Source: Limnephilus marmoratus
Taxonomy: Eukaryota > Arthropoda > Insecta > Trichoptera > Limnephilidae
Direction of reading: 5' to 3'
Length of the DNA: 64,000 nucleotides
Assembly (NCBI GenBank): GCA_917880885.1
Contig: OU862931.1
Location: 14,333,337 to 14,397,336 of the forward strand
Positions 55,056 to 64,000 of the stretch are shown here, piece by piece. How positions within the stretch are numbered: position 1 is the first letter of the stretch; each line of letters starts with the position of its first letter. The position numbers were made by a program, and so were the translations under genes. The notes beneath the pieces were generated by a model. That model had not been told where the DNA came from, did no database searches, and worked only from the letters and a program-made list of their open reading frames with translations.

Positions 55056-55432
55056 CTACTGTTAAACCATCATAATAGCCAATCTCATATTTCAAATTTT
55101 AGAATGAACAATATTATCTTCAACTAATTTATTTTCCATTTCATGGGCAACTACCCTTTTTATTGGAAACAATCATTCTAAGAATTGGTTTGTAACCCGG
55201 ATAGCAGTATCACGGATGTATAGGTATATCTGATTAGTTCATGGTTCCATATAAATAAAATCGGATATATTTTTTCGTGATGCTGTCTAGGTTACAAACC
55301 AATTCTTGGTCAATAATTGTTTTCAATAAAAAGGGTAGTTGCCTATCATACGGAAAATAAATTAGTTGAAGATAATATTGTTAATTCTAAAATTTTAAAT
55401 ATGAGATTGAGTAGTATGACGGTTTGACAGTA

Positions 55433-55508
55433 GGGCGCAATGGCGTAATTGGTAAACGCACGTTCCGGATAGACGAGAGGTTCTGGGTTCGAATCCCAGT
55501 TGCGACCA
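55433..55508 (+). tRNA. tRNA-like SINE head, right arm of the fold-back
   Basis: GGCGCAA/TTGCGAC pair at 6 of 7 positions, the D stem is GCGT/ACGC and the T stem CTGGG/CCCAG is perfect with loop TTCGAAT. The anticodon arm is poorly paired, so it is not a working tRNA. Confidence 0.6.
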
Positions 55509-55599
55509 TTATCTTTTTCTGTTTTTCTGTGTCTTGTCTCTTTCATATTTTCATTTAGATTATTATTATTATCTTCTTCTTCATTAATTTATCTTCTTC

Positions 55600-56310
55600 A
55601 AAATTAATTTCAATTTTGCGCACTTGACCTTCAAATTAAGAAAAAGGACACGGTTTACATGAGATATTAATAAATCATCCCCATTTTCATCACTTTTAAG
55701 CAGTACTTTAATACTTTGTCATAAAATTTAGCCCACTTGACGTTTTAAATTAGAGAAAAATTACTGTTTACGTATGACTTTGAAAAAATTTGCAAAAAAC
55801 CTTAGCAACGCCGAGGAGTGGTTTCGTAGTTTTTTTTATGCAAATCTACAGTTTTATTCCGAGAATGATAAAGTTTTTCACAAGTGACCTTTAAAATAAG
55901 AACAAGGCAACTGATTATCATGAAATTTAAAAACTACCCTCATCCTTCTTTTCCCACCCCTCAGCAGAATTTTGATAACAATCTTAGACTTTTTTGAAAA
56001 TTTGACATTCAAAATTGGAGGAAAATTACGCTCTTCATCTGATTTTGAAAAGTTCTGCTAAAAGCCTGGGCAACGTCGGGGACTTCAGCTGTGTATCTAT
56101 GGATAGATGTAAGAAAAACTAAAGTTTTTGGTGTGGCTTGGTTTTTTATACAAATCCACAATTTTATTTGAAGTTTAATAAAATTTTGCATACTTACTTT
56201 TTAAAACCTTTGAAACAAGAGAAACGTCACTGTCCAAGTCTGATTTTGAAAAGTTTTATTTGAAATCCGAGCAACGCCGGGGAGTTCAAACAGTAAAATT
56301 TAAAAAAAAA
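55600..56310. repeat. Degenerate long-unit repeat
   Basis: Blocks recur with spacing of roughly 230-250 bp: AGCAACGCCG(A/G)GGAGT (about 55805, a variant near 56070, and 56271), ACTTGAC(C/G)TTnAAA and CATCCnnnTTTnCCCACC. The copies are badly diverged. This looks like an old interspersed repeat present as several units. No coding. Confidence 0.45.
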
Positions 56311-56929
56311 AAAATTATGATGATCTTCAAAGGGCGTTCATGATAAATATACTCCACAAAGGAATTGAGGTTTGCGCCAAAGTCTTCCCTTGCATAGGCA
56401 AGAAAGTGCTCCGAAAGAATGCAGTCATTCTTCCTGACATATTTCCAAAGCGCTGTAATTCCTCAGGATCCAAAAAGATAGCGACAAGTCTTATTTCAGG
56501 TAATCTTCAGATTGTTCCAATATAGTCATCTCTAATCTTACAGGTACTTTGAATTCTTGCAAAATACAAGAGGAAAGGTTTTTTAACGAAGGCAGTAATT
56601 ATTTTTTAATATGTTTTTGTTGTGTTCTCGCTTTGTGTCCAATTTAAACAGGATGTAAAAATATCATGTCACATGTAATTGGGGTTAATCCATCATATTC
56701 GTCAAAAAGGCAATAAACCCCGCGGCCAAAATTCCTTAATAAAGAACAAGGGTTTAATTATTAATTTTTTCGCCCTTTCGCCAACATCCATTTTGCCCTC
56801 GAACCATAATTTAATAGCGGAGAACGAAGTAAAATGATGCTTCTTTTCTAGATAACGTTTGCATAAAAAAAAATTGAGTTGACTTTTGAGGACTTTTTAA
56901 TTTGTAAAAATATTATGTGAAATTGATTT
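56311..56929. other. Spacer
   Basis: A 61-codon frame at 56340-56525 has no recognised motif. The rest is AT-rich. Confidence 0.35.
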
Positions 56930-57690
56930 TATTTCTCTTTTAATATAAAACTGAGAGCTGTAAAAGACTTCAATAATTTAGGCATATTTATGATAATATA
57001 ATATAAAACCCTTGTCAGATGTCAACTAGAGTATAACTCTACGTTATGGTCTCCATTTTATAATATTCACTCCGACAGTATTGAAAAGATTCAGCATAAG
57101 TTCCTGAGGTTTATAAACTATAAATTGCATATTCCTGTACTAAATATTGATTATAATTACTTACTGGATAAAATGACCCTATTAAAATTTTCAGAAAGAA
57201 GGATTACCACAGATTTAATATTATTACATAAAATACTGCATTACAAAATTGACTGTCCTGAATTACTTCAATTAATCAACATCCATATTTCCAAAAGATC
57301 TTGCCGGCATTTACTACTCTTTTACTTTAACAACACCAGGACACTCTCTTACCAAAGTTCTTCACAATCTCGGAAATAAATATTCTGATCTAGGAGATAT
57401 ACTTCACATTAAGATTAACCAGTATAAACATTGTTTATTTAAATTCTTTTATACATCTAGACACAAATAGTCGTGGATAATTTCTGCAATTTTGTTTATA
57501 TTGCATATTCTTTTTTTATGTTAGACTTCTTATCATTTTTACCAATGTATTTTATTTCATATTATATGCTTTAGTTGTTACATTTTTTTTTTTCATTATA
57601 TTATATTTTCATTCTTGTTTTAGTTTTAAAGTTTTTAAAAATACTGTATTACTTAACTTATAAACAAAGAATGTAAATAAATATGACTAA
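56930..57690 (+). pseudogene. Jockey-like LINE tail
   Basis: After frame changes the plus strand reads VRCQLEYNSTLWSPFYNIHS, DSIEKIQHKFLRFINYKL, KFSERRITTDLILLHKILHY and KIDCPELLQLINIHIS. This is a typical C-terminal half of a Jockey-like reverse transcriptase, close in wording to the 59-kb copy. There is a stop near 56995. The tail is a modest TAAATAAATA at about 57675. I see no clear 3' hairpin in this copy. Confidence 0.85.
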
Positions 57691-58689
57691 TACTACCTCA
57701 ATGCATTTTATTTGAAGAAATATAGAAAAGTGGTCATTAGCCCGGTGGGTCGAGCGTCCTCGACTACTAGTCGGGCGGGATGACTAATACTCTCACTGGA
57801 TACCAATAAGTCTCTTTTCAGGACAAGATATGTTTTGTGAAGAGGTCTCAACATCGCATTAGTTAAATCGTATACCTACCCGTGGCCAAAGTACAAAGGA
57901 ACATATCTAAAAGATTCGTGTCGCGAATTTGAAAGATTCCTTCGAGTAGGACCGTTAAATTGAGTGCAAATTGAGTAAAACTTCAAATTGTAATATTTAA
58001 CCAATCAAGATAATATTAACAATTCCCAAACGAAAAGCGTTAAACAGAAAATTCGTGAAAAGATTCGGTCGAATGTAGTAATAGAACCCAGGTCCTAAGC
58101 CTTGCCGAGGTTTTCACCTATCCTGTTCCCTTTAGCCATTTTTATATAGGTACATGATTATTCGTATATATGTAGTATTAAGTAAAGTTAACATTCACAG
58201 ATTCCATTCACATAATTATACTATACGATACAATAGGATAGTAGTAGTAGTCTAGGTTCTAGAATCAATATATTATCGAATATGTAAGAAACAGTGTTTT
58301 TGCAGTGAGTACCTGTAGAAGAAAAAACAGTAAAGGAAAAAGTAAAAATTTGGTAAACAGAAAAATATAGGGCATTCGTAATACATAATTATCACCTTAT
58401 CACACACATCAATTTTTTAATAATATTCTGACTCTTTCCTGCCTAAATTTAGTGATCGTTTTGTTATTTTTGGATACAAAAAAAAAACAATATACAAGAA
58501 AGACAGTAAAGAAAAAAATATTTTGGAAACAAAAAAGAGAGGCGCTGTAATATATAATTATATAAAGAGGTAAGTAGGAATGTTAATGAAGCACGGCATG
58601 TGTTTCAATGTAAAATGGTTTGAGGACAAATAAGTTAAAATGCGATATCCAAACGTTTTTAAATCCTAATTATTGTAAATATTTAGGTG
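57691..58689. other. Spacer with possible SINE fragment
   Basis: 57735-57810 (TAGCCCGGTGGGTCGAGCG and CGGGCGGGATGACTAATAC) is moderately GC-rich and could be an A-box-bearing SINE start. It has no partner in the window. The rest is featureless. Confidence 0.3.
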
Positions 58690-58990
58690 ATTTTTTTTAC
58701 ATTATTTCCACACTGGAAACCATGAAGAAAATAATTTCCTTGGGGGCCTATGTCGTTAGTGTGTCCATGGGTTAGTGTGTCGTTTGAATTTATCCCTCTC
58801 ACTGCGGTGCAAAGCGATGAGTCGAGAGAGTAATGATGGGGAGGTGAAAAGGTCTCCCTCAACCAGTGTCTCCAAATCGGACCCACTACACAGTAGGTGG
58901 ACAGACGCATTCTTACTTAGACAATTCTCAATCCATGAATCCTGGCACCCCTGTTAGTCAACAAATGAAGAGCTTGGGGTGACCAGAGGT
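58690..58990 (-). repeat. Dispersed hairpin repeat, minus copy
   Basis: GAAAATAATTTCCTTGGGGG near 58728 is the decayed hairpin end in reverse. GGTCTCCCTCAACCAGTGTC (58850-58869) and the GGCACCC... block match other copies in reverse complement. Confidence 0.6.
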
Positions 58991-58991
58991 G

Positions 58992-59659
58992 TTTATTTAT
59001 TTATTTATTTACGCCCTTTTACGGGGCTTTTACATAAGTATGAAATTTATAAATTACACTATGATTAAATAATATATAAATACTATTTCTTTAACAAAGA
59101 AATACAATAGGTTTTTGCAACGCAATATATAGTATTTATTGTACATAACTGAACTGCCTCAGTAACAGTATTTTGTATTTGTTTAAAGATAAATTGAAGA
59201 TGTTCACTTGGTATAATTATTTCCCTCCATTAGTATTCTGGGCAAAGAGGAATACATATGGTAGTTAGTTCCAGAATTTCTGCACCGAAATAAATCCTGA
59301 CTTCTGGTATTACGTAGTGGAATCCGGAAGCTTATCAATTCTAGCAATATCGGACTATCAACTAAATCATTTAGAATTTTATATAGAAATACCAAGTCAG
59401 TGAAAATTCTTATAACGGACAATTTGAGCATATTCATATCATTTAAAATAGTGTTGTAGTTCAACATAATTGCTGGAATACCCATTTTAAAATTTAGAAA
59501 ACGTAAGAATTTGTTTTGTATTCTTTCAACAGCTTGTACATGTATACTATAATGTAGATTCCAGACGGGAGAATTGTACTCAAGTTGACTTCTAACATAG
59601 GCAAAATATAACAGTTTAATACACTTTATATTGTTAAAATTTCTAGTACCCATACCCAC
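58992..59659 (-). pseudogene. Jockey-like LINE tail
   Basis: The minus strand reads IKCIKLLYFAYVRSQLEYNS, PVWNLHYSIHVQAVERIQNK, LSVIRIFTDLVFLYKILND and FRIPLRNTRSQDLFRCRNSG. This is a 151-codon stretch without a stop, ending about 59204. The 3' UTR has a small hairpin GCCC/GGGC (59013-59027) directly before a (TTTA)n stretch (58992-59010), which is the minus-strand tail. The 5' truncation is at about 59660. Confidence 0.9.
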
Positions 59660-60260
59660 TTTTCAAATTGAATTGCTTGTTCTCCTCACTTATTGCATCC
59701 ATTTAATCGAATTTTCCAAGAAATATCCTCAGGGGATGTTAGCAGGAAGGACAAAATGGATTTGTGAAACTAGTAGTACGCCAAATACGAAGATTATTAC
59801 TACTTAGAATTTCTAATGGAAATTTATCATTGAAGGGAAGTTTACCGAAACTAACAGGCGAACTAAAGCGATACGTAGTTACTGGAAAGTTGGCAGAACT
59901 ATCATCAGATGCCGACTGGTGCTGACGAATCTAATGATTTGAATTAATTCGAAACAAATTCCTAATTTAAACAAAACAGTTTCCTGTAATCGAAGTTGTG
60001 TGAAATATATAAGAAAATTAAATTTCTGTGTCTATACGTCCGCGCAAATCTGCTTTAAATTTAAGTTTTTTTATTTGAAATATTTAAAGAATTCGGAAAG
60101 GCAATAAAATACCGACGTTTTTCATATTTTTTAACAGAAAATGATTTAAATCGTCATATTCTCGTGAATTGAAACTGATTTAAAAGTAATAAATCAGACT
60201 ATCCGGTAATTTTTCACTCTGTCTTCTTTATTTAATTAAACAATATAATTTCGGTTCCAT
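59660..60260. other. Spacer
   Basis: No feature recognised. Confidence 0.35.
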
Positions 60261-60484
60261 GCCAACTCAGAATGAACCAAAGATATTCAAATACACAAAT
60301 ACAGAATATATTTCAATATCTTTGGAATGAACCCAACTCAGAATCACCTCAGAAAGCTCATTAAAAAAATAATTTTAATATACCTAACTTAACCTATTTA
60401 CCCAATTTTTTAGAATGTTTTTAGATAATCACTCTTCATGACCTTTCTGAGGTGGTTCTGAGTTAGTTTCATTCTGAGTTGGCC
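60261..60484. mobile_element. MITE-like inverted repeat element hosting a smaller one
   Basis: The left arm GCCAACTCAGAATGAAC, interrupted by 60278-60324, continues CCAACTCAGAATCACCTCAG. The right arm (60436-60484) is its reverse complement with few changes. No target duplication was identified. Confidence 0.65.
60278..60324. mobile_element. 47-bp minimal TIR element
   Basis: It starts CAAAGATATTCAAATA and ends TATTTCAATATCTTTG, so it is almost only the two terminal repeats. GAATGAAC flanks both sides exactly (60270-60277, 60325-60332), an 8-bp target duplication. Its ends match the 206-bp element at 53515-53720. The empty-site sequence is visible in the other arm of the host repeat. Confidence 0.85.
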
Positions 60485-60509
60485 GGTCATCATAATTTCG
60501 ATTGTGATT

Positions 60510-60620
60510 ATGATGTGATGTAATGTGATGTGATGTGACGTGTCGTGACGTGGCGTGACGTGATGTGACGTGACGCGACGTGACTTGACGTGACGTGACG
60601 TGACGTGACGTGACGCGAAG
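60510..60620. repeat. TGACG pentanucleotide microsatellite
   Basis: About 20 copies of TGACG with TGATG and GCG variants. The left part is mostly TGATG, the right mostly TGACG. The minus-strand frame (SRHVTSRHV...) is only the repeat translated. Confidence 0.92.
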
Positions 60621-60650
60621 CTCGGTATTGGCAATTTAAAAAATATATAT

Positions 60651-60876
60651 TGTAACATTCAGATGGCTAGCAATGGCGCGCAACATCAGTCAAGAAGAAG
60701 AAGACTTTTCGAGTAAAGGGACGCTTGCTTGTCTATGGACACTACCGCCTTGCTGGAGAGGGAAGAAGAGCTGAAAATTGTAACCGTTGTGAAATGTACT
60801 GTAAATAAACAGTTCAAACCAAGTAATACGGACTATTAATTGACTTTTACCCCGCACACAACTTATTTTGTGTTAC
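60651..60876 (+). repeat. 5' LTR of a Ty3/gypsy-like element
   Basis: 226 bp bounded by TGTAACA and TGTTACA, with AATAAA at 60804-60809. A GTCAGAAGTGGGATCGG stretch follows at once, a motif common directly after LTRs of metazoan Ty3/gypsy elements. The 3' LTR is not in the window, so the ends rest on the terminal repeat and gag only. Confidence 0.75.
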
Positions 60877-60894
60877 ATGTCAGAAGTGGGATCG
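60877..60894 (+). other. Probable primer-binding region
   Basis: TGTCAGAAGTGGGATCGG abuts the LTR end. The tRNA was not identified. Confidence 0.5.
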
Positions 60895-61004
60895 GATAAA
60901 TGTGCCGTGAAGTATAGTGAACTGTGAAAATATTGTTTTTGAAGTTTGTTTACCAACACCGCGTGCGTTGCCATTTGTGAGTTTTCCGTAGTTCCTTTTG
61001 CAAA

Positions 61005-62090
61005 ATGTCGGGAATCGGAAAAGGTGTCCTCCTCAACAAAGGATACAAGGCCAAAAGGAACCTGCTGACGATGTCCACGCGACAATTGATTACAGCGACT
61101 CTGAATGAGATCATGGAGGAGAGAACAAACTGCGACGGCTTTTGCAAGGGTCCGCCATTACGGATCGTAGCAGAGTTGGTTCCACTGTTTGACCCAGAAG
61201 ACAAGGACTGTCATGTATCTCTGTGGCTTCATAAGATCGAGCAGCTGGGACTTATCCACGGATGGAGCGATTACGAAAAATCGTTCACCATGCAAACGCG
61301 ATTGACCGGCCAAGCGAAAGCGTGGTTTAATCGTTTGGAGCGCTATGATCTGGAGTGGTGTGAGTGGAAAGCAGCACTCGAGCGAGCTTTCCCGCGCCAA
61401 CATGATTATGCCGACCTGCTTGAGGAATTGGTGAAGAGAAAGAAGTTGCCGCAAGAGACGATGTCTCATTTCTATCACGCCAAGCTCGCGATGATAACTC
61501 GGTGCCGTTTAGACACGGAAGCGGCAATGTCCCTACTCATCAAAGGGCTACCGAGCGAACTGCAGGCGAATGCTCGTGCGTTTAAGTGCAGCGAACCGGA
61601 CGAATTATACACGGGATTTTTGGCAGCCTTGGAGCACTACCAGTCTCCAGTGACATCAACATCGACGTCAACACCGATACCAACGTCGGCGTTAGAATTG
61701 GCTGGCACTCCCCGAACCTCCCAGGCAGGAGGCTGGCAACCCAGGCCGCAGGAACCCAGGCAGCAGGAGCCCAGGCAGCAGGAGCCCAGGCAGCAGGAGC
61801 CCAGGTGCTTCATATGCTCAAGACGGAACCACTTGGCTAGGGATTGCCGCTTCAGGCAGCAGCCATCAGAGAAATGCTCAAGATGTGGGCGCTTTGGACA
61901 TCGAGAGGCCACCTGCCGTGCTCACATCTCGAGGGAAAACCAAATTGCCAGACCCTTAACTCAGGTGTCGAGAAATACTATTTTATTATATTATGTCACG
62001 TTGGTGGCGATTGTATGTCACCTTAACTCGGGTGTCGAGCAATACTATTTTACTAGGTTTTGCCCGTTGCAGAAGCAACTGACGGGTTAA
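61005..62090 (+). CDS. gag: Ty3/gypsy-like gag polyprotein
   Basis: 361 codons from an ATG 128 bases after the LTR. Residues about 60-160 (LHKIEQLGLIHGWSDYEKSF, GQAKAWFNRLE, then RKKLPQETMSHFYHAKLAM) form the capsid-like retrotransposon gag region. Residues about 245-270 are a tandem EPRQQ repeat. Two zinc knuckles follow: CFICSRRNHLARDC and CSRCGRFGHREATC, both CX2CX4HX4C, which bind RNA. The last 40 residues are unlike gag and end in repeated DNA (a 35-bp block, CTTAACTC(A/G)GGTGTCGAG, appears twice about 65 bases apart). This implies the natural end is lost. It is the only long intact coding frame in the window. No protease or pol follows. Confidence 0.9.
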   Translation: MSGIGKGVLLNKGYKAKRNLLTMSTRQLITATLNEIMEERTNCDGFCKGPPLRIVAELVPLFDPEDKDCHVSLWLHKIEQLGLIHGWSDYEKSFTMQTRLTGQAKAWFNRLERYDLEWCEWKAALERAFPRQHDYADLLEELVKRKKLPQETMSHFYHAKLAMITRCRLDTEAAMSLLIKGLPSELQANARAFKCSEPDELYTGFLAALEHYQSPVTSTSTSTPIPTSALELAGTPRTSQAGGWQPRPQEPRQQEPRQQEPRQQEPRCFICSRRNHLARDCRFRQQPSEKCSRCGRFGHREATCRAHISRENQIARPLTQVSRNTILLYYVTLVAIVCHLNSGVEQYYFTRFCPLQKQLTG

Positions 62091-62169
62091 GACACTATGC
62101 GATTTGACGTGTGAACGTGGATGAAGCGAGGAGGAGTGTGTGTTAAATTAAATATATGAAGAAACCTGA

Positions 62170-62840
62170 GTTCACAGTGGCCTTGCAACGCATGCCGGGT
62201 ACCCGTTGTATATAATGTTATGTAGTGCAGCGCTTGCATTAAAATGTAATTTCCCAGGAATTGGAATGGAACCATTACAGTTAAGTTGATCCCGAGGTTA
62301 CAGTGACCTTGCAACGCATGCCGAGTAACCGTTGTATATCATGTTATATATTGCAGGCACTTGCTTTAAAATGTTATTTCCCGGGAATTGGGATGGAACC
62401 ATTACAGTTAAGTTGACCCCGAAGTTACAGTGACCTTGCAACGCATGCCGTGTACCCGTTGTATATTATGTTATAAATTGCAGGCGCTTGCATTAAAATT
62501 TTATTTCCCGGGAATCGGGATGAAACCATTACAGTAAAGTTGACTCCTAGGTTACAGTGACCTTGCAACGCACGCCGGGTACCCGTTGTATATAATGTTA
62601 CATAGTGCAGGCGCTTGCATTATTATGTAGTTTCCGGGGACTTGGGATGGAACCATTACAGTTTAGTTGACCCTTAGGTTAAAGTGGCCTTGCAACGCAT
62701 GCCGGGTACCCGTTGTATATAATTTTATAAAGTGCATAATTTTATAATGTTGTTTCCCGGGACTTGGTAGGGAACCATTACGGTTTAGTTGACCCCGAAG
62801 TTAAAGTGGCCTCGCAACGCATGCCGGGTACCCGCTGTAT
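62170..62840 (+). repeat. Tandem repeat, about 127 bp x 5.3
   Basis: CCTTGCAACGCATGCCGGGT recurs at 62181, 62307, 62434, 62561, 62688 and 62810 (the last with one change). That is a period of 126-127, shortening to 122 at the end. Each unit also has CCCGTTGTATATAATGTTA and GGAACCATTACAGTTAAGTT. It lies directly after gag, where pol would be expected. Confidence 0.93.
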
Positions 62841-62849
62841 ATAATTAAT

Positions 62850-63132
62850 TTATTTACGCACAAATAGTCCATTAATAATAACAATCGGTTGCACGGTTTA
62901 GCAGTGCAAAATTTCATTATGCCGGAGCTCACTATTGTAGTTGTATTGTATTTCATTTTGCAAGTGTAAGTACTAAGTAGGTACTTTGTTGTAATATTTC
63001 ACCAAAACGACGCCATTATGCTGTTGAGCATAAAATAATTTTCACTATAAATAAATTCATTCAATATCATGTTTTGATTTTTAAATGAAAAAAGTCCCCG
63101 CAAGTAAGTACCTACCTAGAACACGCGTAATG

Positions 63133-63163
<31 letters not shown>

Positions 63164-64000
63164 TATTTAACAATGTTCAAATAGAACACACTTAAAAATA
63201 AAAAATAATAATTAATAAAAAAAATTGACAATTCTTTAAATTTTTCTAGTAAATTTTCAGTTCTATAAAGTTCCGTTCGAGTTCTGTAATTATTTCAGTT
63301 TTGTGATGTAACTGGTCTGTAATGATAAAACAATAGAATTTGAGTAGAACCATCACAGAACGTGAAAATTAACTTAAAAAAAGTTCCATTATTCTGTATC
63401 ATCGAAACAACCTTACCGTAGTATTTATTGCATTAAAACCTAATTCGTTGTGTAGGTACCCATTCAGGTAGGTACCTGCGCATTTCCTTAGATTCCGGCA
63501 ATCTTAGCTTTTTTCATCATATTTGCAATACTACCGAAATAAGTAGGTACCTACCCCGAATGAAAAACGTATTAATTTGAACTGGCCAGGAATATTTAAA
63601 CTTCCGATGGAATCTGTGAGCGCGTATTTTGATGATTTTTTTTCGGAAAATTTCGTGTTTCGTCAGCATCTCCTGACGTATTTTATATGAGAATCATATG
63701 TTTTATTGGTGTTAAAAGTTGCGGAATCTATCCGGCTATCGTATTTTCAAAAAACATCTAGCCCGGAATCGGTTTTTCGGCGGTAATGTCGTTTTCCGAA
63801 AAACAACGACCGAAACCGCCGAGAGTTCCGTTTTGTTAGGCTAAAAATTTGACATCTAAGATTTTGACCATAGACCTAGCATTTTCCTTTGAGGAAAATG
63901 CTAAGTCTTTTTTTGTAATTTTTTTTTTGAAACGCTATCTGTCGGCGGGAAATACAACCGAGCCGAATCGAGTGATTCGAGTAGAGCTTCTAGTTTTCGC
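62850..64000. other. Right-edge spacer with hairpins
   Basis: No gene. (TA)n lies at 63133-63156. Two strong hairpins are at 63777-63822 (TCGGCGGT / ACCGCCGA with inner pairing) and 63877-63903 (TAGCATTTTCCT / AGGAAAATGCTA). GCGGGAAATACAACCGAGCC near 63945 looks like a repeat edge. Confidence 0.4.

Larger units (their letters stand above)
54850..55590. mobile_element. Large fold-back element, arms about 293 bp
   Basis: The left arm 54904-55196 and right arm 55291-55584 are reverse complements with a few changes. Each arm contains a tRNA-like head (54981-55055 minus, 55433-55508 plus), an ATCTTTTTCTGTTTTTCTGT module and an outer ATCTTCTTCTTCA end. The 94-bp centre is itself partly inverted (GATAGCAGTATCACG versus CGTGATGCTGTCT). 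The flanking block TTATTCCCATCAATGTAATA on the left is shared with the 25.9- and 39.4-kb copies. Confidence 0.85.

Noticed and set aside
60410..60658. 82-codon histidine/serine-rich frame
   Set aside because: It reflects the TGACG microsatellite read on the minus strand.
61586..61912. Alanine/glycine/cysteine repeat frames over the gag
   Set aside because: They are off-frame readings of the EPRQQ codon repeat in gag.
63877..63910. Hairpin plus T-run resembling a bacterial terminator
   Set aside because: All other content is eukaryotic mobile DNA. A Rho-independent terminator has no role here.

Overview
This 64-kb window is AT-rich nuclear DNA of an arthropod, most likely an insect. The evidence is its mobile-element content: Pao/BEL with DUF1759/DUF1758-type gag, mariner and hAT elements, RTE and Jockey/CR1-like LINEs, a Penelope-like remnant and tRNA-derived SINEs. 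The species cannot be named from the sequence. I find no convincing intact host gene. The only candidate host exon is a short open stretch near 50.2 kb, and it is weak. The window is best read as an intergenic or intronic graveyard of nested transposable elements, with several tandem arrays.

Layout, 0-14 kb: a minus-strand LINE endonuclease fragment runs off the left edge and has a second LINE tail inserted in it. LINE ORF1/endonuclease scraps (2.2-2.8 kb) and short tandem repeats (3.9-4.9 kb) follow. Then comes an almost complete minus-strand Pao/BEL LTR retrotransposon (6064-13348) with exact 397-bp LTRs and a TCCGT target duplication. Its pol is interrupted by a GC-rich insertion that carries its own promoter-like signals.

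Layout, 14-32 kb: a 3-kb hAT element (14170-17216) contains a second complete hAT (14415-15430) and LINE pieces. A Jockey-like LINE reverse transcriptase (18.1-19.3 kb) runs straight into a 1-kb array of a 9-bp repeat. After it come SINEs, a 106-bp tandem array, a palindromic fold-back with a hammerhead-ribozyme-like core (26.2 kb), a 1.2-kb hAT (27414-28617), an RTE LINE end (30.2-30.8 kb) and a 63-bp minisatellite (30.9-31.3 kb).

Layout, 32-50 kb: a second hammerhead-like core (32.4 kb), a Penelope GIY-YIG remnant (35.8-36.3 kb), LINE ends, a fold-back split by a LINE (39.4-40.6 kb), a Harbinger-type MITE (41593-41753), a tRNA-like cloverleaf (42570-42641), a mariner derivative (45909-46504) and a hAT derivative (47591-48234).

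Layout, 50-64 kb: an internally deleted mariner (50.5-51.5 kb), LINE fragments, two members of a tiny TIR family with 8-bp duplications (53515-53720 and only 47 bp at 60278-60324), a large fold-back with tRNA-like heads in both arms (54.9-55.6 kb), and the start of a Ty3/gypsy-like element (LTR 60651-60876, gag 61005-62090). The gypsy-like element breaks into a 127-bp tandem array instead of pol.

Few of these pieces work together. The autonomous families would supply enzymes to the short non-autonomous elements, but every coding region here except the gypsy-like gag is broken. Recurring themes are nesting, exact target duplications, different tRNA-like heads joined to a similar downstream module, and small hairpins just before the A-rich tails of LINEs.
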